From a virus, in IMG/VR virus record IMGVR_UViG_3300033977_000049, positions 23,975-87,974 of that record: 64,000 nt of DNA. One strand, 5' to 3'. This document shows positions 19,313 through 28,428 of the stretch, in pieces. Below the pieces are notes generated by a model. That model was not told the DNA's origin. It did no database searches and saw only the letters and a program-made list of their open reading frames with translations. Each line of letters starts with the position of its first letter. Positions within the stretch are counted from its first letter, which is position 1. The translations under genes were made by a program, and so were the position numbers.

Positions 19313-22300
19313 TTATTCTCGTCCGCTTAGACTTCCCCAAACGGAAAGGGTATAAAGCTCATTTCTTACGGCTTCCGCTGGAAATGCTATTTGCATTTGT
19401 ATATGCCGACCAATAATTGGTACAGCGCCTTGCAAAAGATAAAACCTCTTACTCATAATCGAGGTACTAGGGGTTAAAATCGGAGGATCGCTTACGCTAT
19501 TAGGAAGTGCTTCAAATGAAATGCGAGTTGGATTTAAATAATCATAAACCTCATCTAATATAACGCTAACGGTTGGAATGCTTCCTTTATTAGGCAATTC
19601 AACAGTAATACTTTCAATTTCCGCTATCTGTCCCGGTTGGGCCAAAACCAAGCTACCAAGAATAATAGAACCAGTATATGTATTTCCTAAATCGGTAAAT
19701 ATTCCATTGGGTCCGGGAGGAGTTCTATAGGCAACCATTGCCTGATTCGTGTATGAATTCCATACCCCAACTAATAATTGATGAACTCCAGGGGCGGTTT
19801 CGACAGAGCCGATAGATGTATAGCTCCATTGAGAATTATCGTATCCGGTTCCAGTATTTCCAGTTGCAGCAACTCCATTAGCATTGGTCACTGTGAATGT
19901 ACTAGAGCCGATTGCCGTTACGGGAAATGTTCCGTTATTACCAGCATTCGCCATGCCGATAACAGTAATGTTATCTCCAACTACTATAGCATTACCCGTT
20001 AAGCTGGTATAGGTATAAGTCCAAGAACTTCCCGAACCTGACACCGTGGTTATGGTATTTATTATAGGACCAGCAAAAAATTTTGCCTTTGGACTCCACG
20101 CGGGTCCGCCTTCTGGAGGCTGATTCCAATTACACCTGTACCAAGTAGAACTTCCATCAGCAAGAAATACCGCTTTATCTGAACTTCCTGAAATCAATGA
20201 TGCTACGTAAACTGTACTAGGATTATATGCCGGATCAATTTCCAGCCGATTACCAATTGCGAATCCATCCTCATTAATACCAGCAGCCGAAAATCTTATA
20301 AATTGGCGGTCGGCAGAATACAACCAAGTATTTACCCCATCTGCGGCAAGAGCATTATACGAACTAAGTCCAAGGCCCGTTAACATGGGCATGGGATACA
20401 TGGATGCAAGAGTACTTCCGGCAATATAATAAAGATCGGATTGAGTCCATACTAATAAGGCAGATGATGTGGGAACTAATCTATTGATTTGTGTTGGAAA
20501 GGTAAAATAATTTAATGGCGGAAATGCCTCTGAGCCATTTCCAACAAGGCAATCTGGACCAGCAGAATAATAAAGTAAATTGCCGACCGCTCCCCATATC
20601 CGCCCTAAATGATAAGCCATCTTAACAATGCCAGATGGAGGAGGGTTGTTTACATAATTTACTGGTCCTGGTTGGGTTATTATAAGTGATATATCGGGAG
20701 AGTTATCTTCTATTTGTACCGTGCTTACGCCCGGAGTCCATCCACTAGGCCAAAGAGTGGTGCAAAGATATGGAGAAGTTGGAATATTTAAAAATATTGA
20801 TCCACCATCAGTAATACGAAATACCCAAATTTGATCTACCTGTGGATCGGTAGGGGCTAAAAGCGTTACCTTAACTCCCGTAGCATTTGTAAATATTCCC
20901 GTGCCCGTACTAGGAGGAGTGGTGGAAGAAACATGTCCACTTTTACTATTTCCATAAGCCGCAACATATTGATATCCAGTAAAGGCATTAAATGTTCCGG
21001 GCGTGGTATCAATAGATATAGGCGGACCTCCGGTTGCCCATATAGTGATTTTAACCCAAGTAATATACCACGTTGCCAATCCCGTTCCTTGAGGATTAAA
21101 TGCTTGAAGCGCTACACCAAATCCAATTCCACCCACACTAGAAGCGGCGATATTTTGTATGCCCCAAAAATCTCCAGCCCCTCCTATGGAAATTGTACTC
21201 GAAGAAGTCCCTAACTGTACCGTTCTTACATTTCCGGTAGGCTGTCCGGCCAATAAAAGCTGAGCGGTTAAATAACATCCCGAAGGATTGCTTCCTTGAT
21301 ATCCATTTACCTGAACCTGAATTCCTTGCACGACAGATGGAGAAGTAATATTAAATCCAAAATTAGTTCCCTCTAATAAGTCGCTTTTATTAGACGATGG
21401 CAAGCTATAAGTAACCGCAATTTTAATGGCATCTACTTCACCCACATTTGCTTGCGTTGCCGGATAACCAGTTGCGGTAACTATTAAACTTACTCCAAAG
21501 GCAGATGAATTAATAAGATCGGGAGTTAATGACGATCCCCATAAAACTCCATCGTAACTTCTCCAAGTCAAATTTCCGGGCCATGAATTGGGACTAACAT
21601 CATATTGGGCATTACTAGATCCAACTCCCAAAAGTTGCAAAGAGCCATATAATCCGGGATATTGAGAAGTTTGATATTGAGCGGCACATTTTACCGATAC
21701 TGTAACATCAATAATTTTTGCATATGAAGGTATGGTAAATCCAAATCCACTTGCCTGTAATGGGCTGGAGGTTGTTCCCGGCTGCATAGTAATAGTAGCA
21801 CAATTTCCATCTTCGATTTCCACATAGAAAGGATTCTGCCATTCATTCATGTAATCAATGGCAGCGGTGGGAAATAAAGGCCCCACGACTTTTGAAGGAA
21901 TAGACCCAACTGTTACTGTAGCGGGTCCGCCAGTTCCGGTAGTAATACTACCATAAGCGAACCAAGGAACTCCATTACCAAAACTATAATTAGACCCATT
22001 GCTAATAACTACATTACCGGCTCCAGAATTTACAATAGATACTATAAATGGGCTGCTAGGAGATCCCAGCAAAGGCATTGTTACTGCCACGCCGGATGCG
22101 TTATTACAAATAATATAAGTACCATTATCATTGCTTTGAATTGTATAAGTTGATCCAGTTACAGGGGAATTTGGGCTTTGTGTGGTAGTCAAAACCTGAC
22201 CGGACTGATAATGAAGATTAGTTCCGTCACAATAAAGCGTTACAGTATCGTTAGTGCGAAGCGTAATACTTAATACTCCTGCCGCTGATACATCAGCCGC

Positions 22301-22876
22301 AGTACCCGGCAGGGAAGGCCCAGATGGTCCGGAAAACGGACCAATAGAAATACCCCAATTTCTTACTCCCTGTGTGATTCCGCTTACATTAGGGTCGCAC
22401 CATGCTAAGGCGCGAGAGCCGGTACCCATATAGAGCACATTTCCCACGCCTTGAAAATAACATTGATTATTAATTTCGGAAGCTTGTTTGGAAAAAATTT
22501 GGGTAGATAACGAAGGGGTAATGACATCTACTTCCACCGCCGTATCCACTATTACATCAAACGGATTGGGGATAGAAGCTATTTGGCGGAAGGAATAAAA
22601 ACTTTTGATTTGTGCGGATAGGCTTGCAGTAGAATAAGGGGCTAATCCAGGACGGCGAATATATGTACCATAATTAGTCAACTCCATATTCGAGCCGTCA
22701 ACCAACATGTCAGTGCGGACGCCATAGAATCTGGTATAATACCTACTGTCGGGTCCGTTGAAAGGACTGCGATTAGTCCAAAGGCCAGAGAAGAAATGCT
22801 GTGTGGACAGGGGTATAAAATGAGTCGCGTTTTTAGGTTGAGCGCCAGAAGACTGAAGCAGTCCTGGATCTGCCAT
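19313..22876 (-). CDS. Large tail or hub structural protein, beta-rich, possible propeller (1187 aa)
   Basis: No enzyme motif is seen. The N-terminus (FIPLSTQHFFSGLWTNRSPF, then a Gly/Tyr/Arg stretch) and the later block GRIWGAVGNLLYYSAG ... LVWTQSDLYYIAG ... TWLYSADRQFIRFSAAG repeat short strands with aromatic turns, as in beta-propeller tail hub proteins. In P22-like phages a beta-propeller protein (gp10) plugs the portal, and the similar size and location near the fibres support a tail nozzle or hub role. This is inferred by fold-like pattern, not by a family match. AAGGAG precedes the start. Confidence 0.65.
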   Translation of the reverse strand: MADPGLLQSSGAQPKNATHFIPLSTQHFFSGLWTNRSPFNGPDSRYYTRFYGVRTDMLVDGSNMELTNYGTYIRRPGLAPYSTASLSAQIKSFYSFRQIASIPNPFDVIVDTAVEVDVITPSLSTQIFSKQASEINNQCYFQGVGNVLYMGTGSRALAWCDPNVSGITQGVRNWGISIGPFSGPSGPSLPGTAADVSAAGVLSITLRTNDTVTLYCDGTNLHYQSGQVLTTTQSPNSPVTGSTYTIQSNDNGTYIICNNASGVAVTMPLLGSPSSPFIVSIVNSGAGNVVISNGSNYSFGNGVPWFAYGSITTGTGGPATVTVGSIPSKVVGPLFPTAAIDYMNEWQNPFYVEIEDGNCATITMQPGTTSSPLQASGFGFTIPSYAKIIDVTVSVKCAAQYQTSQYPGLYGSLQLLGVGSSNAQYDVSPNSWPGNLTWRSYDGVLWGSSLTPDLINSSAFGVSLIVTATGYPATQANVGEVDAIKIAVTYSLPSSNKSDLLEGTNFGFNITSPSVVQGIQVQVNGYQGSNPSGCYLTAQLLLAGQPTGNVRTVQLGTSSSTISIGGAGDFWGIQNIAASSVGGIGFGVALQAFNPQGTGLATWYITWVKITIWATGGPPISIDTTPGTFNAFTGYQYVAAYGNSKSGHVSSTTPPSTGTGIFTNATGVKVTLLAPTDPQVDQIWVFRITDGGSIFLNIPTSPYLCTTLWPSGWTPGVSTVQIEDNSPDISLIITQPGPVNYVNNPPPSGIVKMAYHLGRIWGAVGNLLYYSAGPDCLVGNGSEAFPPLNYFTFPTQINRLVPTSSALLVWTQSDLYYIAGSTLASMYPMPMLTGLGLSSYNALAADGVNTWLYSADRQFIRFSAAGINEDGFAIGNRLEIDPAYNPSTVYVASLISGSSDKAVFLADGSSTWYRCNWNQPPEGGPAWSPKAKFFAGPIINTITTVSGSGSSWTYTYTSLTGNAIVVGDNITVIGMANAGNNGTFPVTAIGSSTFTVTNANGVAATGNTGTGYDNSQWSYTSIGSVETAPGVHQLLVGVWNSYTNQAMVAYRTPPGPNGIFTDLGNTYTGSIILGSLVLAQPGQIAEIESITVELPNKGSIPTVSVILDEVYDYLNPTRISFEALPNSVSDPPILTPSTSIMSKRFYLLQGAVPIIGRHIQMQIAFPAEAVRNELYTLSVWGSLSGRE

Positions 22877-22887
22877 CTAATTACTCC

Positions 22888-23229
22888 TTACATTTCTTCT
22901 ATGCCGTAAATATAGCCGCTGACGGCACCGCTTGCCGTTACGTCGAGATAAAGTTTATTATTTTGTGTGCTAGATAGATATCCGGAATACGGAAATTGTG
23001 CGACAATGCCAATTCCCGCTGCCAGTAATGGAGTGCGTATAAATTCCGTTCCGCTTCCATCTTCAAAAAGAATACTACCGGCAACGCTTAATGATAAAGC
23101 CCATCCTAATAGCCTAAACCATTTACCGGTAGCTGGAGTCCAAACCGCTACGGGAGTTCCAGCGGTAATAGATGTAGCTTTTAGTTCATTTATAACCAAC
23201 TTTATTTGGTCTAATCTGTCTAAAATCAT
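22888..23229 (-). CDS. Small beta-sandwich-like virion protein (113 aa)
   Basis: Short alternating strands (WFRLLGWALSLSVAGSILFEDGSG, TPLLAAGIGIVAQFPYSGY) make a compact beta protein of the type used as head or tail decoration. It lies between the large hub-like protein and a small helical gene. AAGGAG precedes the start. Not assigned to a family. Confidence 0.6.
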   Translation of the reverse strand: MILDRLDQIKLVINELKATSITAGTPVAVWTPATGKWFRLLGWALSLSVAGSILFEDGSGTEFIRTPLLAAGIGIVAQFPYSGYLSSTQNNKLYLDVTASGAVSGYIYGIEEM

Positions 23230-23238
23230 AATTGCTCC

Positions 23239-23499
23239 TTAATAACTGGAGAAAAATTGTGCTAAGCTGGGGTCTTCCGCCAGCCTGTTTTTAATCATGC
23301 CATGAATCGGGGCATCGGGTGCAATGCCTTCCAGGGCGGTATTCCATGCAAGAAAATAATTATTCCATACAGCTTTTTGCGCTATGGATTTTCCGGATAA
23401 TATTTGGGCACACGAATTTCTAGTACTATAGGGAAAGAAAATATTTCCTACTATATCCAAGAGTATATTGGGAGGCATTGCATCAAAAGGAAGGGCCAT
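23239..23499 (-). CDS. Small hypothetical protein (86 aa)
   Basis: Helical. The end, MIKNRLAEDPSLAQFFSSY, resembles the end of the 108-residue product at 11098-11424. Both also have an aromatic central helix (NNYFLAWNTAL here, SYAWYSFWIKMY there). A pair of related minor virion proteins is possible. No catalytic motif. Confidence 0.6.
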   Translation of the reverse strand: MALPFDAMPPNILLDIVGNIFFPYSTRNSCAQILSGKSIAQKAVWNNYFLAWNTALEGIAPDAPIHGMIKNRLAEDPSLAQFFSSY

Positions 23500-23758
23500 G
23501 TAAATGTTTCTTTAAATAAATTATACCAAAAGCCAAGAGTGCTCCTATTAAATAAGCTGTGGTATCATGCCAGCCACTCTGAATAGTTTGTTCTTCTACG
23601 ATAATATCAAAAATAAACTCCTTCAAAATTGACCAGATAATGAGCAGCAGAAATGCCAGCTTTATATGCTTAAAATAAGCGCCGGTCATGATAAAGGCAT
23701 AACCAGCAGCAATATGGGCCAAACAACAAATTAAAGCATCTGAAGGTGCCCAAATCAT
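23483..23758 (-). CDS. Small integral membrane protein (91 aa)
   Basis: Three hydrophobic segments (about residues 8-26, 31-50, 65-83) with a loop containing VEEQTIQSGWHDTTAY. It overlaps the next gene by 17 bases. It is the first gene of a leftward unit whose start faces the rightward endonuclease gene. Holin function is possible but not supported by a motif. Confidence 0.55.
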   Translation of the reverse strand: MIWAPSDALICCLAHIAAGYAFIMTGAYFKHIKLAFLLLIIWSILKEFIFDIIVEEQTIQSGWHDTTAYLIGALLAFGIIYLKKHLHGPSF

Positions 23759-23761
23759 AAT

Positions 23762-23792
23762 TTGCTCATTTTACAAAAATCTGTGGTATAAT
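23762..23792 (+). promoter_or_regulatory. Possible promoter for the rightward endonuclease gene
   Basis: TATAAT at 23787-23792 is a perfect -10 box. The best -35 (TTGCTC, 23762-23767) is weak and 19 bases away. An own promoter fits a lone gene placed against the direction of its neighbours. Confidence 0.4.
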
Positions 23793-23808
23793 AATCGTGG
23801 AGGATGCT

Positions 23809-24513
23809 ATGCCACGACCAGTTCACTTACGGGCTAATAATGGCCTAAAAATATGTTCAAAATGTCACCTAGAAAAGCCGCTATCGGAATTCTTTAAAGA
23901 TAAGCGGAATGCCTATGACGGCCTACAAGGGCACTGCAAAGATTGCCATAGACACGCTATTAAGAGATGGGGGTTGGCACATAGGAGAAAAATCCCCATT
24001 GTTATTGGCTCCGTTGATCCATTAAAAGAATTGCCACAGGGACCACCTAAAAATGAAAAAGGTAAATATGTCAGGGAGCCTATTATGGAAGGATCAAAAA
24101 TCTGTTCTCAATGCCATCAAAACAGGTTGGTTATTGAATATCAACCCCAATCTGAAAATTTAGATGGAAGGCGTAATATGTGCAATGAATGTCGTAGTTT
24201 AAGAAGAAGAAAATTTGACCAATTAAATCCAGAATTGGCAATTAAAAGAAATAGAAAAAATACTCTAAAACAGTTTCATAATATGACACTTGAAGAATAT
24301 AACAATTTATTAAAAAAGCAAAATAGAGTTTGTGCTATTTGTAAAAATCCTCAAAAATGGACGCAAACTAAAAATCTCGTTATAGATCACGATCATAAAA
24401 CAAATACAAGGCGAGGTTTATTATGTGTTCATTGTAATAGTATGTTAGGTCAGGCCCATGATAATCCTGACATTCTTCGCTCTGCCGCTGATTATTTAGA
24501 AAAATATTCCTAA
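23809..24513 (+). CDS. Free-standing HNH / endonuclease VII-like homing endonuclease (234 aa)
   Basis: The C-terminal half carries the recombination endonuclease VII zinc and HNH pattern: VCAICKNPQ, then LVIDHDHKTNTRRGLLCVHCNSMLG. Two N-terminal zinc-finger units (ICSKCHLEKPLSEF ... HCKDCH; KICSQCHQNR ... MCNECR) probably bind DNA. The start is the ATG at 23809 preceded by GGAGG five bases away, not the upstream GTG at 23797. It is the only rightward gene in the left 59 kb, as expected of an inserted selfish gene. Confidence 0.85.
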   Translation: MPRPVHLRANNGLKICSKCHLEKPLSEFFKDKRNAYDGLQGHCKDCHRHAIKRWGLAHRRKIPIVIGSVDPLKELPQGPPKNEKGKYVREPIMEGSKICSQCHQNRLVIEYQPQSENLDGRRNMCNECRSLRRRKFDQLNPELAIKRNRKNTLKQFHNMTLEEYNNLLKKQNRVCAICKNPQKWTQTKNLVIDHDHKTNTRRGLLCVHCNSMLGQAHDNPDILRSAADYLEKYS

Positions 24514-24638
24514 TTTATTCCTAGCCTATAAATATAATCTAATTATAATTTAATTCTTTGATTTTAAAGAAGATATTTTTATAATCAACATACATATGGG
24601 TTTTCAGGACCAAGGAAAATTGAATAAGTCCTTTATTA
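24514..24638. other. Short AT-rich gap between convergent genes
   Basis: This gap lies between the stops of two facing genes. It is very AT-rich. An AGGAC/GTCCT pair can form a weak hairpin near 24609-24632, but there is no convincing U-run terminator on either strand. Confidence 0.4.
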
Positions 24639-25637
24639 TCACCACTGTCCATATGCGTAAGGATTCGCGGGTCCTAGCGGATATCCGAAACTGCCTGCCC
24701 CTGTAATCCCACTACTAGGATAAAATGAAAATGCCTGCTGTTCTCTATCAGCCGCTCTCAATGCAGTATTCAAATCCAGCAACCATTGCTGAAATGCATC
24801 AACCGATTTTCTATCTCCGGCATCCTGGTGCTTTCTCAGCATCGATATAAATCCCTGGCGGAATAGATAGCTGTAATCATCTGGTATGGGTGTAATTAAA
24901 CTGGTTAATGAATTTAACTTGGGGGCTTTTTTCTGATATACACAATAAACGGACCATACGATACCCGATGATGGGGGAAGCGTAGACATTCTCAGGGCTG
25001 CACCAGCAGGATCGGCAACGGTCCATACAACTGTCCCATCAGAAACCGTTGTCCCCGGCGTGGCATTCATCGGTGCATACGGTGCCGTAGTTCCAGTAGT
25101 TCCCCATGTAGAAACAAATAAATAATTTCCATTGCTATCTATAATTTGTTGAATTGGACTTGCTGGACAAGTCGTAGCTCCTAATCCTGTAGGATAAAGA
25201 GTGTTAGCCAACCAAGTTCCATATATAGCAAGCGGAACGGGCACCCAGCAAATTCCAAATGGCTGCGCCTGCATATAAATAGGTTGTAAATCACGCACCG
25301 CTTCCATAGGAAAGAGTGGCTTGGGTATCGAAGTATTATTTATATCAACCCTAGTGCATGCCTCTAGCCATCCCATATCTATGATACTTGGATAGGTGCT
25401 ATAAAGAGCCTGCACGCCTATATAATCCTGCTGAAGGGCAACAGTACAAAATGGTGCAACATATTGCCGGTTCCATTTCCAATTCATGGGCTGTGCTAAC
25501 ATGCGTTGCATAACATCGTTAGCAATAGTAAGCGCTGGTTCTTGTGCCCATCCAGCGTCCGGGAATAAAGAGACTAATTCCGGAATAGTTCTGGCAAAGT
25601 GAAGAACTTGATCTATCGTTATTGTAGTGCTAGGCAT
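24639..25637 (-). CDS. Virion protein, paralogue 3 of 3, with inserted fibre-type domain (332 aa)
   Basis: Shares with the next two genes the block: early aromatic helix, PALTIANDVMQRMLAQPMNWKWNR, a GWLEAC segment, a YQKKAPKL strand and a final helix with DDYSYLFRQGF. About 70 extra residues sit in the middle (GTWLANTLYPTGL ... GTTGTTAPYAP ... VSDGTVVWTV). That insert resembles the short carbohydrate-binding-like repeat common in phage tail fibres. The three genes probably encode related subunits of a head-tail connector or tail ring. Inference from paralogy and location. Confidence 0.7.
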   Translation of the reverse strand: MPSTTITIDQVLHFARTIPELVSLFPDAGWAQEPALTIANDVMQRMLAQPMNWKWNRQYVAPFCTVALQQDYIGVQALYSTYPSIIDMGWLEACTRVDINNTSIPKPLFPMEAVRDLQPIYMQAQPFGICWVPVPLAIYGTWLANTLYPTGLGATTCPASPIQQIIDSNGNYLFVSTWGTTGTTAPYAPMNATPGTTVSDGTVVWTVADPAGAALRMSTLPPSSGIVWSVYCVYQKKAPKLNSLTSLITPIPDDYSYLFRQGFISMLRKHQDAGDRKSVDAFQQWLLDLNTALRAADREQQAFSFYPSSGITGAGSFGYPLGPANPYAYGQW

Positions 25638-25638
25638 A

Positions 25639-26385
25639 TTATGCTCCGCGTGGCTGTTGCTGAACTTGCATTCCTAGTTCAGCGCGGGATGTCACAATGC
25701 GTTGCACATCCTTTTGAGTTATAAGGCGCTCTTTAAGAAATATATTTCTTTCAGTTTCGGTTAGCCCGGTATTCGCCGCCACGACTTGCCGGATAAATAA
25801 ATCCATGGCAACCTCGGCACGGGGATCGCCTGAATATTCATAGCTTCGGGCAATAAAACCCTGCTCGATTAAATAAAAGAATTGATCCGGCACTGGAGAA
25901 AATGTTCCACTTAAAGCTGTTAATCTGGCCGGGGCTTGCTGGAAAACCACTACCACGCTATATGCCTGATCGGAAAGTGGAAATAATCTAAAAGTAACAT
26001 TTCCAGTAGATGGATCTTGTTTAAAAACGCAAATACTATTGGGCCTCATTACGGTTTGATCTATGCCCAATACATGCCTAACATTTAGAGTTAAATTACT
26101 AGGGCTAGTCCCCGCAATGCTTAAATTGGCATTTTCGATATATCCATATGCTGTTAAAGCACTAACTACATTATCTTGCGTACTTGTGCTGGCAGTAAAG
26201 GTTGTGGTATTGCGATTCCAGGGATAGCTAAATGGAGGAGAAAGAATAAATGAAAGAACATAGTTGGCAATGGATAGGGCAGGTTCCATGCTCCATCCTG
26301 AAATTGCATTAATTGGTATTAACGATGGATTAGCCCTTGCATATCTTACAAGGTCATTAACTGTATAGGTGGAAATGCCCGCCAT
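25639..26385 (-). CDS. Virion protein, paralogue 2 of 3 (248 aa)
   Basis: Same plan as its two neighbours: AISGWSMEPALSIANYVLS, SYPWNRNTTTFTAS, YIENANLSIAG, VVFQQAPARL, PDQFFYLIEQGFIARSYEYSGD. I take the ATG at 26385 after the upstream stop (TAA-T-ATG), not the one at 26403. No insert domain. Probably forms a heteromeric ring or tube with the paralogues; the role is inferred. Confidence 0.7.
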   Translation of the reverse strand: MAGISTYTVNDLVRYARANPSLIPINAISGWSMEPALSIANYVLSFILSPPFSYPWNRNTTTFTASTSTQDNVVSALTAYGYIENANLSIAGTSPSNLTLNVRHVLGIDQTVMRPNSICVFKQDPSTGNVTFRLFPLSDQAYSVVVVFQQAPARLTALSGTFSPVPDQFFYLIEQGFIARSYEYSGDPRAEVAMDLFIRQVVAANTGLTETERNIFLKERLITQKDVQRIVTSRAELGMQVQQQPRGA

Positions 26386-26386
26386 A

Positions 26387-27127
26387 TTAACCTCGTTCCG
26401 CAATATTATAACGAACGCTTTGCGGAGGTTCTTTCATTTGAGTACCCGAATAGTCTGCCATGCGATTGCGCAAATGAAGATTTTGCTGCGTTTCCCCTTG
26501 GCCTGCATGATGGGAATTAAGCATTTGGAAAAAGTTATTCATGATATAGGCAAATCGCTCATCACCCTTTTGCTCATAAGCCTTAGCCATAAATCCCGTA
26601 TTATATATATAACTAAGAAAATCGGGGATGGGTGTCCATGTTCCGGTAGTGGCAGTAAAGAGAGGAGCTTGGGATTGCGCGATAAGGGTTACGGTATAAG
26701 CTTGATCGGGGGTAGGAAAAATTCTAAAACCAATATTACCGGCATTATCATCTGTTTGAACGGCAATAGCAGTTGGCTCAGATGTAGTAGTATCTATAGC
26801 CAGGGAATCTCTAATAAATAATTCTTTAACTACGCCGGTTGTACTGATAACAGCTTTTTCCAGCCATCCAAAATTAGTTATGGATGTAGAATAATCCTGA
26901 CCCCCGGCAGTGGATATTGATAAGGTGGGATATGGAGTTATCCGATTCCACCTCCAGGCATAGGGTGGTGCGAGCATGGCTTGGCGAACCCAATCTCCCA
27001 TACTAAGAGCCGGTTCATTGGAGAAACCAGAAATAGCTCCAAGACCTACAAGGGGGCGCATTTGCACGAAAGTCTGTACAAATGCCACAGTACGGGCAAG
27101 TGTATTCGTACAGTTAGAATACGGCAT
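26387..27127 (-). CDS. Virion protein, paralogue 1 of 3 (246 aa)
   Basis: Carries AISGFSNEPALSMGDWVRQAML, YAWRWNRITPYPT, GWLEKAVI, IAQSQAPLF and PDFLSYIYNTGFMAKAYEQKGD, aligned with the two genes downstream. The three copies lie head to tail and have diverged well beyond recent duplication. A structural role is likely by position between head and tail genes. Confidence 0.7.
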   Translation of the reverse strand: MPYSNCTNTLARTVAFVQTFVQMRPLVGLGAISGFSNEPALSMGDWVRQAMLAPPYAWRWNRITPYPTLSISTAGGQDYSTSITNFGWLEKAVISTTGVVKELFIRDSLAIDTTTSEPTAIAVQTDDNAGNIGFRIFPTPDQAYTVTLIAQSQAPLFTATTGTWTPIPDFLSYIYNTGFMAKAYEQKGDERFAYIMNNFFQMLNSHHAGQGETQQNLHLRNRMADYSGTQMKEPPQSVRYNIAERG

Positions 27128-27141
27128 TTAAATATCCAGAT

Positions 27142-27657
27142 TTATTCTTTCTTACCTTGACCTAGGCGGATAGCTTTGGCGGGATCGGTAAAGGTTCTCC
27201 GACCAGAAGCAGAGGGTTGATTTCCAGACTTCTTTCGCATGAATAAGTTATAATCCGGATCTCCCTGTCTCCATACTCGCGTGCAATTGGTGCAAATACC
27301 AATCACTTCTCCGCTATCCAAATAATGCTTAATAATAGCAGTTAAACCGTAGGGACTTTTAAAATCGCTTTGACTATTTGAACCCTGAATATGTTCACAA
27401 CTCTGTTGGTCAAGAAGGCGATTAGCCTCTAGCTGTTCCCGCTGCTTTTTCATGGCAGCCCTAATGCGCCTATTATTTTCATCTACAACAGGGCTTACAT
27501 AAGGTTCGCGGGACTTGATAATAGCCTCGACAAGCGCTTTTTGCTGTTCGGCTTGCTGGTCAGCTATTTTTCCTATCAATTCTGCAAGATCATTCTTGGT
27601 AAGAGTAATTTTTTGTTCGTCTCCTGCGAAAGCAGGATCTTCTACCTTATTAGTCAT
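27142..27657 (-). CDS. Hypothetical protein with coiled coil and Cys-rich end (171 aa)
   Basis: Residues 20-90 form a charged helix (KNDLAELIGKIADQQAEQQKALV...). Near 100-125, CEHIQG ... ICTNCTRVWRQGDPDYN gives a possible zinc site. Its ribosome site AGGAGAATGAA is preceded by the covarying hairpin at 27671-27702, which also precedes the scaffold-like gene. Confidence 0.6.
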   Translation of the reverse strand: MTNKVEDPAFAGDEQKITLTKNDLAELIGKIADQQAEQQKALVEAIIKSREPYVSPVVDENNRRIRAAMKKQREQLEANRLLDQQSCEHIQGSNSQSDFKSPYGLTAIIKHYLDSGEVIGICTNCTRVWRQGDPDYNLFMRKKSGNQPSASGRRTFTDPAKAIRLGQGKKE

Positions 27658-27670
27658 TTCATTCTCCTTA

Positions 27671-27702
27671 ACTCGGTTACAATCCGGTAACCACGGTTGA
27701 GT
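27671..27702 (-). promoter_or_regulatory. Leader hairpin, copy 1 (GGTTAC-CGGATT-GTAACC)
   Basis: On the minus strand a six-base-pair stem GGTTAC/GTAACC closes the loop CGGATT. An outer AACTC/GAGTT pair extends it. It ends just before an AGGAGAATG ribosome site and also contains the stop codon of the upstream gene (TAA at 27679-27677). A second copy at 33921-33938 has the same loop with a C-G to G-C swap in the closing pair. Confidence 0.6.
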
Positions 27703-28417
27703 TAGGCCCTTTTATCAGACGGCTGCGAAGATTGTATAAATCCCGCCTCCATACAATACTAGCTGGCCCTTGTGCTTCACCAAAAGCTTTATTACAATCT
27801 TCTTCGGTGATTAATCCTTTTAAAATAAAGCGCATTAGTGGAGTGCGCCACCCGCGAATTTGTTCTTTAACTGGTACATCTCTGGAATTAAAAACATAAA
27901 TACTATATTCGGGAAGTGGCCCCATGGGAATGTAACCCATATAAGAATAATCTTTGCCATCTGCCTGGGGTCTACCATAAGCAACCCATAGGGCAATATC
28001 AAAAACAAATCTTCCGTCCATCAAATAAAGCAAACGATCTCCGCTTAAAGATACAAGTTTTCTTAATTTATTTAAAAACTCACTATGGTGCATCCATTTT
28101 CCGGATAAACGCGCTGCAACATTCATATAATCTTCTTGATTTTCCCAGCGCTGGATTTTAGTGCCTTCTAGATTATAATTTAATTCTTTAAGCCTGTGAA
28201 TATGTTCAGCGGTAGATAATTTAGGCGCCATTTCACATTGAGCGCATTGATTACGAACACCTTCACGATACGAAGAGTCTCGCCTAAAAGCTGAATGGGG
28301 TAAAATATTCCAACAACTTTGGCATTGTTTCCAATTGGGGGTATTTATTGTTTGATCTAAAACCTCTAGGGGAACCGGAATTCCGTTATGTCCCAAAATC
28401 TGCTCTGCTGTCAGCAT
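27677..28417 (-). CDS. Hypothetical zinc-finger protein (246 aa)
   Basis: Residues 30-60 carry QCQSCWNILPHSAF ... NQCAQCEMAP, the same CxxC...CxxC unit found in the N-termini of the endonuclease VII-like genes here. The rest has no nuclease motif but has WVAYGRPQADGKDY and LYNLRSRLI segments. It may be a DNA-binding relative of the HNH genes that lost its catalytic part; function unknown. Confidence 0.55.
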   Translation of the reverse strand: MLTAEQILGHNGIPVPLEVLDQTINTPNWKQCQSCWNILPHSAFRRDSSYREGVRNQCAQCEMAPKLSTAEHIHRLKELNYNLEGTKIQRWENQEDYMNVAARLSGKWMHHSEFLNKLRKLVSLSGDRLLYLMDGRFVFDIALWVAYGRPQADGKDYSYMGYIPMGPLPEYSIYVFNSRDVPVKEQIRGWRTPLMRFILKGLITEEDCNKAFGEAQGPASIVWRRDLYNLRSRLIKGPNSTVVTGL

Positions 28418-28428
28418 TTTGTTAACTC

